Source: UBA1757 sp045627385 (GTDB taxonomy: Bacteria; Bacteroidota; Bacteroidia; Bacteroidales; UBA1402). Taken from it: a stretch of DNA of 64,000 bases. Made by a program: the position numbers and the translations under genes. The notes under the pieces are model-generated. The model did no database searches. It was not told where the DNA came from and saw only the letters and a list, made by a program, of their open reading frames with translations. Below, one piece after another: positions 35,791 to 44,012 of the stretch (positions within the stretch are counted from its first letter, which is position 1; every line of letters begins with the position of its first letter). The DNA is taken from contig JAZQNO010000028.1 in NCBI GenBank assembly GCA_045627385.1, forward strand, positions 1 through 64,000. Direction: 5' to 3'.

Positions 35791-38781
35791 ATGAAAAAGA
35801 TAGGTCTTGTGCTGGCCCTTGGGGTCTCTTTTCTTGCCGCTCGGGCCGTAGAGCCCGAATTGTGGCGCCGTTATGCGCATTCCGACCAATGTGTCCGCTG
35901 GGTCGATTCCGTCATGTCCACGCTCGGCCGTGAAGCCAGGGTGGGGCAGCTGTTCATGCCTGTCGTCAGCAGCCGGGGAACCGTATGGAACGAAAAGATG
36001 ACCGACTGGGTGTGCAACCAGGGTATCGGAGGCCTCTATTTCGACCGCGGCACGCTCAACGACCAGGTCAGCGCCTGTCTGCGCGCGCAGTCCGTGGCCA
36101 AGGTGCCCCTGCTCATCGGTGCCGATGCCGAATGGGGCCTGGCTATGCGCCTCGACAATTGTCTGACCTATCCACACAACACCACTTTGGGCGCCGTGGC
36201 TGACTCGCAGCTCATTTACGAATACGGCCGCGAAATGGCCCGCCAATGCCGACAGGTGGGCATACAGGTGAGCTTTGCGCCCGTAGCCGACATCAACAAC
36301 AACCCCGAAAATCCCATCATCAACACCCGCTCGTTCGGTTCCGACCCTGCGCGGGTGGCCTCCTATGCGGGCCTCTATGCCAAAGGTTTGGAAGACGGCG
36401 GCGTGCTGGCGGTGATGAAGCATTTTCCAGGTCATGGCAACACCATGGAAGATTCGCACGAGCAGCTGGCCGTGGTGCACAACAGCCGCGAGGGCATGGA
36501 CACCGTGGAACTGCTGCCGTTCAGACATCTCATAGAACAAGGCATTTCGGGCGTCATGGTGGGGCATCTTTCCGTGCCGGCCATCGACGCGCAGACACGG
36601 CTTCCTTCCTCGCAGTCCAAAACGGTTGTCGATGGCCTGCTCCGCTCCGAACTGGGTTTCGAAGGACTGGCCATCACCGACGCCATGGCCATGAAGGGTT
36701 CGGCATCGTCCTACAGCGGCATGAACTGCATCCGCGCGCTGCTGGCCGGCAACGACATCCTGCTCAATCCGGCCAGCCTGGTCGCCGACATGAAAGCCGT
36801 CATCGGTGCAGTGGAAAAGGGCATCCTCAGTGATAGCCTCATCGATGCCAAATGCCGCAAGGTACTCACCTACAAATACATTCTCGGACTGGACAAACCC
36901 TACCGGATTGACCGCGACCGCTTGGCCGACTCACTTTTCAGCTCCCAGGCCGTGCTGCTCGACGACGAACTCTACCGACAGTCCATTACATTGCTGCGCA
37001 ACTATAAGGATTTCATGCCTTTACATCATCTTGACAGTGAAAAGACAGCCGTGGTGCTGGTGGGTGCGAAGGCCGATGACAATCCTTTTGTGGAGACACT
37101 TCGCTTGTATCAGGAAAACCTTCCTGTCATTCCGCTGACCGACTTCGCGTCGGTGGCGGTCTACCGCGATTCCCTGCGTACCTTCGACCGCCTGCTGGTG
37201 GGCGTCTACAGCAACAACCAGCTCTGCCGCACCCTTCTGGCGCAGCTTGAAGGGCTCGAACGCTCCTGTCTGTGTTTCTTCACCTCTCCTTACACATTGT
37301 CGTCCTATGGCGATGTCCTGGTCAAGGCACGCGCCGTGATGCTGGCCTACGAAATCGATGAAAGAGCTCAGAGAGCGGCCGCACAGGCCATTATGGGTGG
37401 CCGTCCGGTGACGGGCAGACTGCCGGCGCCCATAGGCGGCTATTATGCGGCGGGAACGGGACTGAAAACCGAAAAGACACGTCTGGCCTACGGCTTGCCC
37501 GAAGAGGTCGGTATGGATTCGGAAAAGCTCGCACGGCTGGACTATGCTGTGGAAGAAGCCATCGGCCTGAAGGCATTTCCGGGCTGTCAGGTGCTAGTGG
37601 CCAGGAGGGGAGTCGTGGTCTGGAACAAGGCCTATGGATGGACCGATGTGGACCGCTATACACCGGTTACCACGGAACACGTCTACGATTTGGCGTCGGT
37701 GACCAAGGCACTTGTCACCACTCCTCTCGTCATGTCGTTGTGTGAGCATGGAAAAGTGGCGCTGGACGATCCCGTCTCGAAACATCTGCCGGCCTTGCGC
37801 GAGACCGATAAGGAAAATCTCAGCTACCGACAGATGCTCTATCACGAAGCGCGCCTTTCGTCGTTCGTTCCTTTCTATCAGTCTCTTATCGATACGGCAA
37901 GCTACGATTGCGAACGTTTCCTGAGCTATCGTCCCGATTCTGTCCACACGCTGCAGTTCGACCAGTCGGCCTACGCCCCCAGCCATTATTCCTTCTATCC
38001 CGACATGGTGTCGCCGACCGGAAAGGAACCCTTCCGCCTGCAGGTGGCTTCCGACCTCTATGTGAACGAGTCGTTCCGCGACTCCGTCACGGCCATCATC
38101 TGCCGTTCGGATTTGCTCAAGCGCACGCGCTACACCTACAGCGACCTGGGATTCATTCTGATGGGATTCGCGGCTGAAACCATCCTTGACAAGACTCTCG
38201 ACAAATGGGCCGATGAGGAATTGTTCCGTCCTTTGGGAGCCTATACGACCGGGTATCTTCCGCTCAATCGACTGCCTCTGGAGCGTATCGTTCCGACAGC
38301 TTTGGACACCGCACTTCGCCATCAGCTCATCCACGGATATCCTCATGACGAAGCAGCGGCATTTCTAGGCGGTGTCTCCGGCAATGCAGGCGTGTTTTCC
38401 AATGCCAACGATTTGGCCAAATATCTGCAGATGCTGCTCGATGGCGGTGCCTACGGCGACCAGCGCTATTTCGAACCGTCAACCATTCGCTTCTTCACCT
38501 CAACGCGCAGCCGGCTGAGCCGCCGCATGTTGGGATTCGACGCCTACGAACCCAACGCCTCGCGCACGCAGACGGTGTCGCACTACTGTTCGCCGCGCAC
38601 TTATGGCCATACCGGATTTACCGGTACCTGCTTCTGGGTGGATCCGGACAACGAACTGATATACATATTCCTGAGCAACCGTGTGCATCCGGACCGCACC
38701 AACAATCTGTTGTCGAAACTGGATATCAGAATCCATTTGCAGGATATCATTTATCAGTCCTTCATCTGCGACGAAAAATGA
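35791..38781 (+). CDS. Exported fusion: GH3 (NagZ-like) beta-N-acetylhexosaminidase + serine beta-lactamase-like domain
   Basis: A 996-residue protein with a signal peptide (about 1-20, ending FLAARA). Residues about 35-390 form a GH3 domain of NagZ type: KHFPGHG at 210-216, the Asp-Ser-His catalytic loop with H223, and nucleophile D297 in AITDAMAMKG. A linking alpha/beta region follows (about 395-560). Residues about 570-985 form a penicillin-binding/beta-lactamase fold with S636-x-x-K639 (SVTK), Y783-S784-D785 and H940-T941-G942. Both active sites look intact. The likely target is periplasmic muropeptide or a related GlcNAc glycan; substrate is inferred. ATG 35791 is preferred over the in-frame codons just after the -7 box. 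Confidence 0.9.
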   Translation: MKKIGLVLALGVSFLAARAVEPELWRRYAHSDQCVRWVDSVMSTLGREARVGQLFMPVVSSRGTVWNEKMTDWVCNQGIGGLYFDRGTLNDQVSACLRAQSVAKVPLLIGADAEWGLAMRLDNCLTYPHNTTLGAVADSQLIYEYGREMARQCRQVGIQVSFAPVADINNNPENPIINTRSFGSDPARVASYAGLYAKGLEDGGVLAVMKHFPGHGNTMEDSHEQLAVVHNSREGMDTVELLPFRHLIEQGISGVMVGHLSVPAIDAQTRLPSSQSKTVVDGLLRSELGFEGLAITDAMAMKGSASSYSGMNCIRALLAGNDILLNPASLVADMKAVIGAVEKGILSDSLIDAKCRKVLTYKYILGLDKPYRIDRDRLADSLFSSQAVLLDDELYRQSITLLRNYKDFMPLHHLDSEKTAVVLVGAKADDNPFVETLRLYQENLPVIPLTDFASVAVYRDSLRTFDRLLVGVYSNNQLCRTLLAQLEGLERSCLCFFTSPYTLSSYGDVLVKARAVMLAYEIDERAQRAAAQAIMGGRPVTGRLPAPIGGYYAAGTGLKTEKTRLAYGLPEEVGMDSEKLARLDYAVEEAIGLKAFPGCQVLVARRGVVVWNKAYGWTDVDRYTPVTTEHVYDLASVTKALVTTPLVMSLCEHGKVALDDPVSKHLPALRETDKENLSYRQMLYHEARLSSFVPFYQSLIDTASYDCERFLSYRPDSVHTLQFDQSAYAPSHYSFYPDMVSPTGKEPFRLQVASDLYVNESFRDSVTAIICRSDLLKRTRYTYSDLGFILMGFAAETILDKTLDKWADEELFRPLGAYTTGYLPLNRLPLERIVPTALDTALRHQLIHGYPHDEAAAFLGGVSGNAGVFSNANDLAKYLQMLLDGGAYGDQRYFEPSTIRFFTSTRSRLSRRMLGFDAYEPNASRTQTVSHYCSPRTYGHTGFTGTCFWVDPDNELIYIFLSNRVHPDRTNNLLSKLDIRIHLQDIIYQSFICDEK

Positions 38782-38825
38782 ATGTTATAAACCATTTTTT
38801 ATTAGACAGGAACAATAATTAACCA

Positions 38826-38833
38826 TACCTTTG
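38826..38833 (+). promoter_or_regulatory. -7 box of the split-transketolase operon
   Basis: TACCTTTG matches consensus exactly, 20 bp before the first ATG of the operon. A TTAG 20 bp upstream may serve as a weak -33 box. Confidence 0.5.
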
Positions 38834-38853
38834 TGTGTCAATAATCACCAGCA

Positions 38854-39702
38854 ATGAATCCAATCAAGGAAGAAATCGTCAGAGACCTCCAGCTAAAAGC
38901 TGAACAGGTCAGAAAGAGAGAGATAGAAATCATATATGGTGCGCGCGCCGGCCATACTGGGGGCTCGCTTTCATCGACCGATGTGCTCACTGCTCTATAT
39001 TTCCATCAGTTGAATGTGCGTCCGGAAGACCCCGCTTATTCCGAACGCGACCGTTTCATCATGAGCAAAGGCCACAGTGTGGAATCGCTTTACTGCGTGC
39101 TCTGCATGAAAGGCTTTTTCAGCGATGAACTGCTGTCGACCTACAGCTGTTTCCAGAGCAAGCTCGGCGGCCATCCCACCCGCAAAGTGCCCGGTGTGGA
39201 AATGAACACCGGCGCGCTCGGACACGGACTTCCCGCCGGCGTGGGCATGGCCATCGGCGCCAAAATGGACGCCAAATCATACAAGACCTACGTGCTGATG
39301 GGCGACGGCGAACAGGGTGAAGGTTCCATTTACGAAGCCGCCATGGCAGCCTCCCATTACAAACTGGACAATCTGGTGGCCATCATCGACCGCAACGGCC
39401 TGCAGATCAGCGGCAGCACGGAAGATGTGATGTCGCTCGAGCCTATGCGTCAGCGTTGGGAGGCATTCGGCTGGGACGTCTACGATATGGACGGAAATGA
39501 CATGAAATCCATTCTCGAGACTTTCCGCTCGATTGATTTCGCTAACGGAAAGCCCCATCTGCTCATTTCACATACGACCAAAGGCAGGGGCGTTTCCTAC
39601 ATGGAAAATGTCGCCAAGTGGCATCACGGAGTGCCCACCGACGAACAGTATGCTCAGGCCATTTCCGAAATATCCGCCCGTATCGAACAATTAAGCAAGT
39701 AA
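38854..39702 (+). CDS. Transketolase, N-terminal (thiamine-PP-binding) subunit
   Basis: A 282-residue protein equal to the first third of a normal transketolase. It has GHTGGSLSSTDVLTALYF, MSKGHSVESLYCVL, the GALGHGLPAGVGMA loop, and the thiamine pyrophosphate/Mg motif GDGEQGEGSIYEAAMAASHYKLDNLV. The middle and C-terminal domains are in the next gene, 2 bp downstream. Two-subunit transketolases are often specialised catabolic enzymes, for example apulose-4-phosphate transketolase, rather than the housekeeping pentose-phosphate enzyme. First gene of a four-gene operon. Confidence 0.9.
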   Translation: MNPIKEEIVRDLQLKAEQVRKREIEIIYGARAGHTGGSLSSTDVLTALYFHQLNVRPEDPAYSERDRFIMSKGHSVESLYCVLCMKGFFSDELLSTYSCFQSKLGGHPTRKVPGVEMNTGALGHGLPAGVGMAIGAKMDAKSYKTYVLMGDGEQGEGSIYEAAMAASHYKLDNLVAIIDRNGLQISGSTEDVMSLEPMRQRWEAFGWDVYDMDGNDMKSILETFRSIDFANGKPHLLISHTTKGRGVSYMENVAKWHHGVPTDEQYAQAISEISARIEQLSK

Positions 39703-39704
39703 TT

Positions 39705-40649
39705 ATGGACACCAGCAATACCATCCCCTGCAGAAAGATGATTACCGACTCGCTGGTCGAGTTCGGTCTCAAGGACAAGAATATCGTGGCCGTCACCACC
39801 GATGCGCGCGGCAGTGTGACATTGGGCGACTTTGCCAAACAATTGCCCGGTCAGTTTGTGGAACTGGGCATCGCCGAACAGAATGCCGTCGGTGTGGCCG
39901 CCGGACTGGCTTCGACCGGCAAGAATGTGTTCGTGTGTGGCCCTGCCTGTTTCTATGTGGCCCGTTCGCTGGAACAGGTCAAGACCGATGTGGCCTATTC
40001 CCAGATGCCCGTGCGTATCCTGGGCGTCAGCGGAGGTGTCAGCTACGGCAATCTGGGCGCCACTCACCACAGTCTGCACGACATCGCCGTGCTGCGTACC
40101 TTCCCCGGCATGGAAGTGGTGCTGCCTTGTGACATCTACGAATCGCGCAAACTGGTGGAACAACTGCTCGACTATCCGCATCCGGTTTACATCCGTGTGG
40201 GCCGCAACGCCGTGCCTAATGTGTACGAGTCGTACGACATTCCTTTCCAGATAGGCAAATCTATCCGTCTGCGCGAAGGCAAGGATCTAACCATCATCGG
40301 TTGTGGTGAAACGGTCTTCCATTGCGCCGCAGCCGCCGATGCGCTGGCTGCCCGCGGCATCCGCGCCCGCGTGCTCGACATGCACACGCTGAAACCCTTC
40401 GATACGGAGGCCGTTCTGGCTGCAGCTGCCGAAACCGGTCGCATTGTGACGGTTGAAGAACACAGCATTTATGGCGGTCTGGGTGCCGCCGTCGCACAGA
40501 CGGTTGCTGAAAACCGGCCGGTTCCGATGAAGATTCTGGGAATCCCCGACGAGAACGTCGTCGTGGGCACGACCAAGGAAATCTTCCATCATTACGGCAT
40601 CGACGCCGCCGGCATCGAACAGACGGTCCTCAGCTGGCTGGACAAATAA
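39705..40649 (+). CDS. Transketolase, C-terminal (pyrimidine-binding) subunit
   Basis: A 314-residue partner of the preceding subunit. It carries the catalytic-Glu segment FVELGIAEQNAVGVAAGLAS that activates thiamine pyrophosphate. GNLGATHHSLHDIAVLRT and the C-terminal domain (VTVEEHSIYGGLGAAVA) follow. ATG 39705 gives the family N-terminus (the mature enzyme would be an alpha2-beta2 complex). The gene is packed tightly between the first subunit and the kinase, indicating one transcript. Confidence 0.9.
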   Translation: MDTSNTIPCRKMITDSLVEFGLKDKNIVAVTTDARGSVTLGDFAKQLPGQFVELGIAEQNAVGVAAGLASTGKNVFVCGPACFYVARSLEQVKTDVAYSQMPVRILGVSGGVSYGNLGATHHSLHDIAVLRTFPGMEVVLPCDIYESRKLVEQLLDYPHPVYIRVGRNAVPNVYESYDIPFQIGKSIRLREGKDLTIIGCGETVFHCAAAADALAARGIRARVLDMHTLKPFDTEAVLAAAAETGRIVTVEEHSIYGGLGAAVAQTVAENRPVPMKILGIPDENVVVGTTKEIFHHYGIDAAGIEQTVLSWLDK

Positions 40650-40671
40650 TCCATACGATACGTTTGAAACA

Positions 40672-42156
40672 ATGAAATATACACTGGCCATCGATCAGAG
40701 CACTTCGGCGACCAAACTGATGCTGTTCGACGAAAACGAACGTCTGACCCAGAGGGTTTCTCTTGACCATCGGCAGTTTTATCCCCAGCCGGGCTGGGTG
40801 GAGCACGATGCGGAGGAAATCATGGACAACATCTGGAAAGGCATTCCTCTGTTGATTGAAAAAGCCGGCATTCAAGCCGGTCAGATAGCTTCTGTCGCCT
40901 TGACCAACCAGCGGGAAACGGTGGTTGTGTGGAACGCCTGCACTGGAAAACCGGTCTGCCACGCGGTGGTCTGGCAATGCCTTAGAGGCGCCGACACCTG
41001 CCGCGAACTCAAGGAAAAGGGCTACGCTCCCATGGTACAGGCCAAGACGGGCCTGCTCATCGACCCCTATTTCTCGGCCACCGGTGTGAAATGGATTCTG
41101 GACCATGTGCCCAGCGCACGCCAGGAGGCCGAAGCCGGCCAGCTGCGTATGGGTACGATGGATGCCTGGATGATCTGGAACCTGACCGCAGGCCGTTCTC
41201 ACGTCTGCGACCGCACCAACGCCTCGCGCACGATGCTCTACAATATCCATACGCTGGAATGGGACAAGGAACTGCTCGAACTGCTGAGCATTCCCGAGTC
41301 GATGGTTCCTCAGGTGAAGTCTTGCGACGAAATCTTCGGAATGACTTCACTGAACGGTCTGCTCTCGGAAGAAATTCCGATAGCCGGCGTGCTGGGCGAC
41401 AGCCACGGCGCTCTGGTGGGGCAGATGTGCTTCTCGGAAGGAATGGGCAAGGCCACCTACGGCACCGGCTCGTCCGTCATGGTCAACATAGGTGAAAAGC
41501 CGGCCCAAGCTCCCGACGGACTGGTCACTTCGGTGGGCTTTTCCGCCATGGGAAAGACCTGGTATGCCTTCGAGGGCAACATCCATTGCACCGGCGCTAC
41601 CGTCAAGTGGATGGTCGACGATCTGGAACTGTTGGACAGTTCGGCCGAAAGCGAAGCTTTGGCCACCTCAGTCGAAGACAACGGAGGCGTGTACTTCGTG
41701 CCCGCCTTTGCCGGACTGGGCGCTCCCTGGTGGAACAGCGAGGCACGCGGCCTGATCTGCGGCATGAGCCGAGGCACCAAGAAAGCCCACGTGGTGCGCG
41801 CCGCGCTCGAAGCCATCGCCTATCAGGTGAAAGATCTGGTAGACCTGATGACCGGCCAGGCAGGCATCACCCTCAAAGAACTTCGTGCGGACGGAGGACC
41901 TGCCCGCAACCGTTTCCTCATGCAGTTCCAGTCGGATATGCTCGACGCTCCTGTCAATGTGAGTCCGATTGAAGAGGCGTCTGCTTTGGGTGCCGTACTG
42001 ATGAATTCCTTGGCTTTGAAGCGCCTTTCCGGCTTGGAAGAAATCGTCGCTTTGCGGAAAGGCTCGCAACTGGTCGAACCCCAAATGGACGCTGAAACCC
42101 GCGATTCGCTTTCATCGGCATGGAAGAAGGCGGTCGCACGCACCGTTCTTTCTTGA
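40672..42156 (+). CDS. FGGY-family carbohydrate kinase, glycerol-kinase-like with altered sugar pocket
   Basis: A 494-residue kinase close to GlpK over its whole length (GWVEHDAEEI, GTMDAWMIWNLT, RTNASRTMLYNIHTLEWD, NGGVYFVPAFAGLGAPWW). Glycerol-contact residues equivalent to E. coli R83, E84, W103, Y135 and D245 are kept (R81, E82, W101, Y133, D243). The residues equivalent to Q246 and F270 are serine (S244, S268), opening the pocket. A substrate larger than or branched relative to glycerol is therefore likely; D-apulose, a ketopentose or a tetrulose would fit. No glycerol facilitator or glycerol-3-phosphate dehydrogenase is adjacent. It sits between the split transketolase and the isomerase. 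Confidence 0.87.
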   Translation: MKYTLAIDQSTSATKLMLFDENERLTQRVSLDHRQFYPQPGWVEHDAEEIMDNIWKGIPLLIEKAGIQAGQIASVALTNQRETVVVWNACTGKPVCHAVVWQCLRGADTCRELKEKGYAPMVQAKTGLLIDPYFSATGVKWILDHVPSARQEAEAGQLRMGTMDAWMIWNLTAGRSHVCDRTNASRTMLYNIHTLEWDKELLELLSIPESMVPQVKSCDEIFGMTSLNGLLSEEIPIAGVLGDSHGALVGQMCFSEGMGKATYGTGSSVMVNIGEKPAQAPDGLVTSVGFSAMGKTWYAFEGNIHCTGATVKWMVDDLELLDSSAESEALATSVEDNGGVYFVPAFAGLGAPWWNSEARGLICGMSRGTKKAHVVRAALEAIAYQVKDLVDLMTGQAGITLKELRADGGPARNRFLMQFQSDMLDAPVNVSPIEEASALGAVLMNSLALKRLSGLEEIVALRKGSQLVEPQMDAETRDSLSSAWKKAVARTVLS

Positions 42157-42180
42157 CAATTATTTAAAAATCAAATAACT

Positions 42181-43593
42181 ATGGCTTACAAGAAACAACT
42201 GACTTTCGGTATCATCATCGGTACCCGCAATTATTTCAACTCGGCTTTGGCCATCGATGTGCGCGCTTCTCTGCTGAAAATCCTCAAAGAGGCAGGACAC
42301 GACTATGTGATTCTCGACGAGGATCAGACGCCCACCCAGGGCAGCATGGAAACCCGCGAAGACGGTATGAAATGCGCCAAACTCTTCCGTGCCAACCGCG
42401 ACCGTATCGACGGCATCATCATCTGTCTGCCCAACTTTGGCTTCGAAATCGGTGTCATCAACGCCATCGACCTGGCTGAACTGCATGTGCCCATCCTGGT
42501 GCAGGCCTGCGACGACCGCAATGACCGCGTCGATCTCGACAGCCGCCGCGACGCTTTCTGCGGCAAGATTTCGGTCTGCAACAACCTCTACCAGTACAAT
42601 ATTCCGTTTACGCTGACCACGCTCCACACCTGTGACATCGAGTCTAAGGAATTTTTGGCCGACCTCGACCGTTTCGCTGCCATCTGCCGCATTGTCGGCG
42701 GTCTTAAGCACGCCCGCATCGGTGCCATCGGTGCCCGTCCTTGCGGTTTCCAGACTGTCCGTGCCAGCGAAAAGATTCTGCAGGCCAGCGGTATGACCGT
42801 GGTGCCCGTCGATTTGTCTGAAATCCTGGCTGCCGCCCGCAAGGTGAGCGACGAAGAGGCCAAGGCCAAGATTGAAGCCATCAAAGAGTATGCCTATGTT
42901 CCCGAATGCTACAACGAGAAACTGAAACTGCAGGCCAAGTTCGGTGTGGCTGTGGACCGCTGGGTGGCTGCCAACGAAGTGGATGCCACCGCCATCCAAT
43001 GCTGGGATTCTCTGGAACAGAACTACGGCTGCGCCGCTTGCGTCAGCATGAGCATGATGAGCGAATCGCTGCTGCCGAGCGCCTGCGAGATGGACATCGC
43101 CGGCGCCGTTTCCATGTATGTGCTGAGTCTGGCATCGGGCAACCCGGCCGCTCTGCTCGACTGGAACAACAATTTCGCCAAGGAGCGCAACACCTGCGTC
43201 TGCACCCATTGCGGCAACTTCCCCAAGAGTTTTGTCAACAACAAGCTGGAACTCGGCACGCTGGGAGTCCTGGGCCGTCAGCTGGGCAGCATCAACACTT
43301 TCGGCGCTGTCAAGGGCAAATGCACCGAGGGCGACTTCTCGTTCTTCCGCATTTCCACCGACGACAACTACGGTTGCATCAAGGCTTATCTGGGCGAGGG
43401 TGAAATCACCAACGAGCCTTACGGCATGGACGGCTGCATCGCTGTGACCAAGGTGGACCGCATGCAGGAACTGATGCGCTACATCTGCAAGAACGGTTTC
43501 GAACACCATGTGGCCATGTGCCGCGGTCATGTGGCCGATATCATCGAAGAAGCCATCGACACCTACCTCGACTGGGATCTCTACCGACATTGA
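42181..43593 (+). CDS. L-fucose/L-arabinose isomerase-like protein
   Basis: A 470-residue protein of the FucI/AraA-like isomerase superfamily (COG2407 type). The N-terminal Rossmann-like domains include FGIIIGTRNYFNS and IDGIIICLPNFGFEIG. The C-terminal half contains candidate Mn2+ ligands in CWDSLEQNYG, ACEMDIAG and HHVAMCRGHVAD, plus a cysteine-rich CVCTHCGNF. Members convert aldoses to ketoses; substrates include L-fucose, D-arabinose and, for related enzymes, sulfoquinovose. Here it is the last gene after the split transketolase and kinase, so it probably supplies the ketose that the kinase phosphorylates. The substrate is unknown. Confidence 0.82.
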   Translation: MAYKKQLTFGIIIGTRNYFNSALAIDVRASLLKILKEAGHDYVILDEDQTPTQGSMETREDGMKCAKLFRANRDRIDGIIICLPNFGFEIGVINAIDLAELHVPILVQACDDRNDRVDLDSRRDAFCGKISVCNNLYQYNIPFTLTTLHTCDIESKEFLADLDRFAAICRIVGGLKHARIGAIGARPCGFQTVRASEKILQASGMTVVPVDLSEILAAARKVSDEEAKAKIEAIKEYAYVPECYNEKLKLQAKFGVAVDRWVAANEVDATAIQCWDSLEQNYGCAACVSMSMMSESLLPSACEMDIAGAVSMYVLSLASGNPAALLDWNNNFAKERNTCVCTHCGNFPKSFVNNKLELGTLGVLGRQLGSINTFGAVKGKCTEGDFSFFRISTDDNYGCIKAYLGEGEITNEPYGMDGCIAVTKVDRMQELMRYICKNGFEHHVAMCRGHVADIIEEAIDTYLDWDLYRH

Positions 43594-43610
43594 CAGCGCC
43601 CCGTTTGCTT

Positions 43611-43650
43611 CGCCTGCGGCCCGACCGGTTCGGGCCGCAGGCGCCTTTTT
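43611..43650 (+). terminator. Strong intrinsic terminator of the transketolase-kinase-isomerase operon
   Basis: A perfect 14-bp GC-rich stem (43611-43624 with 43630-43643), a 5-nt loop and CCTTTTT directly after the stem, 17 bp past the isomerase stop. Confidence 0.92.
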
Positions 43651-43662
43651 CGGGCCTTGGCG

Positions 43663-43885
43663 GCCGAGGTTAGTGTGGTTTTACGCGGCTGAACGCTTAT
43701 TTTGGCCACCAAGGTCTGGGGAGACCCGCCTTTTTGGGGCCGCGGCAGCCGAGGTTAGTGCGGTTTTGCGCGGCCGAACGCCTGTTTTGGCCACTAAGGT
43801 CTGGGAAAAACCGCCGAAATGGGTGTTTCGCGGCAAGGTTAGTGGCTGGGAGAAGTGTCTGAGCGCCTGAAACCACACTAACCTT
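43663..43885. repeat. Tandem 85-bp intergenic repeat with partial third copy and inverted terminus
   Basis: Copy 1 (43663-43747) and copy 2 (43748 to about 43833) share GCCGAGGTTAGTG at their starts and align over about 60 bp with six differences, all transitions. A third, shortened copy begins near 43835 with AAGGTTAGTG. Its exact inverse CACTAACCTT ends the block at 43876-43885, so the last part can fold as a 10-bp hairpin. No ORF or known mobile element is recognised. Confidence 0.75.
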
Positions 43886-43918
43886 CAGTGAGGGGAACGG
43901 CCGCTGGGGCTGAAATGT

Positions 43919-43953
43919 CGAAGGCGGTTGGATGCTGCATCCAACCGCCTTCG
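43919..43953. terminator. 16-bp hairpin between convergent operons
   Basis: A perfect 16-bp stem (43919-43934 with 43938-43953) with a CTG loop. On the plus strand it is followed by GTTTTATT; on the minus strand it lies 60 nt after the exuT stop without a T-run. It probably ends the galacturonate operon and backs up the plus-strand terminator. Confidence 0.65.
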
Positions 43954-44012
43954 GTTTTATTCTTGCGCCGCATCGGTTCCAAGTAAGAACTGCAGCTTGG
44001 CGCGGGTCCGGA

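Larger units (their letters stand above)
43594..44012. other. 419-bp intergenic region between convergent operons
   Basis: No gene is supported here. It holds a 14-bp-stem terminator (43611-43650), a tandem 85-bp repeat with a third partial copy and an inverted end (43663-43885), and a 16-bp perfect hairpin (43919-43953). The remaining sequence shows nothing recognisable. Confidence 0.8.

Noticed and set aside
38854..40649. A single transketolase gene broken by a frameshift
   Set aside because: Each half has its own start, a natural domain boundary and a clean stop, and two-subunit transketolases are a known family.
40672..42156. Plain glycerol kinase or xylulokinase
   Set aside because: It is GlpK-like over its length, but two glycerol-pocket residues are changed and no glycerol genes are adjacent; xylulokinase motifs fit worse.
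43663..43885. CRISPR array
   Set aside because: Only two to three copies of a unit of about 85 bp without short repeat/spacer structure, and no cas genes.
43663..43885. Insertion-sequence remnant
   Set aside because: No transposase fragment and no flanking target duplication could be found; the block is kept only as a repeat.
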